The notes under the pieces: model-generated
Databases searched by the model: none
The model's input: the letters and a program-made list of their open reading frames with translations, nothing else
Told to the model about the DNA's origin: nothing
Part shown: positions 20,696-21,961 of the stretch, in pieces
How the letters are laid out: each line of letters starts with the position of its first letter
Position numbering within the stretch: position 1 is the stretch's first letter
Position numbers and translations under genes: made by a program
Source of the DNA: a virus
Virus record (IMG/VR): IMGVR_UViG_3300006929_000149
Location: 1-21,961 of that record
Direction: 5' to 3' (one strand)
DNA length: 21,961 bases

Positions 20696-21961
20696 ATGCC
20701 AGTAATGTTTGGAATTCCAGCTGCATTAGGTATGTTAAGCAGAATCGCTCCTGCTGCAGCGAGAGGTTATAAAACTTTTAAAAAAGCTAGACAAGTTGGT
20801 GGCCTAGGTACATCAAAAGCAGCTCAAGCAGGAACTGCTTTTCCTATTGGTTACCAAGGGACAGCTGCACAAAGGTTAATTGGATCCCAAGGTAAAGGAT
20901 TAGCAAAAGGAACAGGTGGGTCAGGACTTCAAGGTCTAATGGCTAGAGGATCAAAAAGATTCCCTGGAACTTCAGGAACTATAGATGCAGGTACAGGTGT
21001 ACTTCTTGGTGGTCAAGGAGTTGGAGATATTACACAAGGAGTAAGAGAAGGAGATATTGGTCAAACTTTATTTGGTATTGGTAGTCTTGCTTTAGGTACT
21101 CCTTTACTTTCTAGAGGTACAAGAGTGTTAGGTTCACAAAGAACATTTAAAAAGAAATTTCCAGAAACTGCTGGAGCTTTTCAAGCTACGGGTAAAGAAT
21201 TTACAAAAAGAATTCCAAAAGGCACAACTGCAGTTGGTTTAGGTGGTGTGGTGAGTGGAGCAGTAATAGGAGATAAATCACCTGCAAGTGAACAAGTATT
21301 AGGAGAACCAGTAGAGTTTAAAGTAAAAGATGTGTTGAATGCTGTTAACGTAGATAAAGCAAACATAGGTAAAGTAACAGTTATTGATGGTAAAGAAGTT
21401 GTAATTGGATCACCTGATTACAAAAAAATTGCACAACAAAAATTAGATGAAGCATATAAAGCAGAACAAGAAGCAGGATCAACTCCTACAGCTACTGTTG
21501 ATCAAATTGCAAATGTATTCAATTTTGACACTTCAGTAACAGGTGGAGCTAAAAGAGTTGATGAGTCAAAGACTCCTGAAACTCCTCCACTAACAGATTT
21601 AGATCCAGAGGAAATATCAGACATTGCAAATAGACAAGATGAAGATGCAATAGCAGGTGAGAGAATTAAAAAGAAAATGCAAAACAGTCCAATGGCTGAT
21701 GAGTTTAATAATTTTTATAACAGAATTACAGAACTTACAGGTGGTAATGATCAGACAAGTAACTTGTTATTATTCAAATTTGCAACAGGTCTGATGTCAG
21801 GTAAAACAGCACAAAGTGGTCTAAGAGGATTTTTAGATGTTGCAGGTCAAGCGGGATCTGGTGTAGCTGATACAGCTTTAGCCCTTTACGCAAAAGAAAA
21901 CGATAGAAGAAAAGATTTAGCTGTTGCTTTTTTAAAAGCAAAAGAAAAACAAAAAGGTGCG
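20696..21961 (+). CDS. Large internal virion protein, 3' end beyond the window
   Basis: The frame is open from ATG 20696 to the window end (422 codons, no stop). A ribosome binding site (GGAG at 20683-20686) overlaps the previous gene's end. The first 220 residues are Gly/Ala-rich with hydrophobic stretches (VGLGGVVSGAVIGD; TLFGIGSLALGTPLL), suggesting membrane-active or pore-forming helices. A charged Pro-rich linker (SKTPETPPLTDLDPEE) follows, then a helical part with LLLFKFATGLMSGKTAQSGL and DVAGQAGSGVADTALALY, a pattern common in marine-phage ejection proteins. The remainder and any catalytic domain lie downstream. Confidence 0.65.
   Translation, partial: MPVMFGIPAALGMLSRIAPAAARGYKTFKKARQVGGLGTSKAAQAGTAFPIGYQGTAAQRLIGSQGKGLAKGTGGSGLQGLMARGSKRFPGTSGTIDAGTGVLLGGQGVGDITQGVREGDIGQTLFGIGSLALGTPLLSRGTRVLGSQRTFKKKFPETAGAFQATGKEFTKRIPKGTTAVGLGGVVSGAVIGDKSPASEQVLGEPVEFKVKDVLNAVNVDKANIGKVTVIDGKEVVIGSPDYKKIAQQKLDEAYKAEQEAGSTPTATVDQIANVFNFDTSVTGGAKRVDESKTPETPPLTDLDPEEISDIANRQDEDAIAGERIKKKMQNSPMADEFNNFYNRITELTGGNDQTSNLLLFKFATGLMSGKTAQSGLRGFLDVAGQAGSGVADTALALYAKENDRRKDLAVAFLKAKEKQKGA

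Noticed and set aside
1-21961. tRNA genes, CRISPR arrays, insertion sequences, integration sites or replication origins
   Set aside because: No cloverleaf-like segments, spaced direct repeats, terminal inverted repeats with transposase, or iterons were seen by reading; a formal scan was not possible.

Overview
The window looks like part of the late (virion morphogenesis) region of a marine, podovirus-like tailed phage. It is strongly AT-rich. Every credible gene is on the + strand, the genes are tightly packed (many ATGA, TAATG or longer overlaps), and no gene-free stretch exceeds about 100 bases. The AT-rich codon use, the set of small conserved virion proteins and the tail-protein architecture resemble phages of surface-ocean bacteria such as SAR11 pelagiphages and uncultured marine phages. 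The host assignment is inference. No integrase, tRNA, CRISPR array, insertion sequence or rRNA was seen.

Layout. 1-272: end of a probable major capsid protein gene, a strong intrinsic terminator, and a leader with an inverted repeat. 273-1512: small virion proteins, two of them separated by a UUCG hairpin. 1506-3462: conserved phage hypotheticals leading to a lysis-like block (membrane/coiled-coil protein, 54-aa and 72-aa proteins, M15 peptidase endolysin). 3462-4935: five consecutive small, very basic proteins, with a promoter/palindrome/hairpin element at 3594-3654. 4943-7099: head-tail adaptor and connector-type proteins. 7117-10851: tail and receptor-binding proteins, comprising a cupredoxin-like plus Trp-rich repeat protein, a fibre and a polyglycine adhesin. 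10903-13331: four consecutive, mutually divergent 2-oxoglutarate/Fe(II) oxygenase genes behind a near-consensus promoter. 13367-16705: further tail proteins, including a large P22 gp10-like protein and several very small genes. 16705-18388: two glycosyltransferases (a GT-B and a GT-A type). 18448-21961: candidate internal/ejection virion proteins, the last running off the window end.

How it fits together. The capsid, connector, tail, adhesin and ejection genes build the particle, and the endolysin block releases it. The oxygenases and glycosyltransferases are catalytic genes embedded among receptor-binding and tail genes. The most economical idea, which is inference, is that they hydroxylate and glycosylate a virion protein or a host surface component. 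Two strikingly good sigma70-type promoters (8578-8606 and 10859-10886) sit just before the fibre gene and the oxygenase block, so this part may be transcribed by host polymerase on a separate schedule from the capsid genes. Five real-looking genes shorter than 60 codons (starting at 1506, 2604, 3462, 15843 and 16347) are included because they fill gaps and share overlapping start/stop signals with their neighbours.
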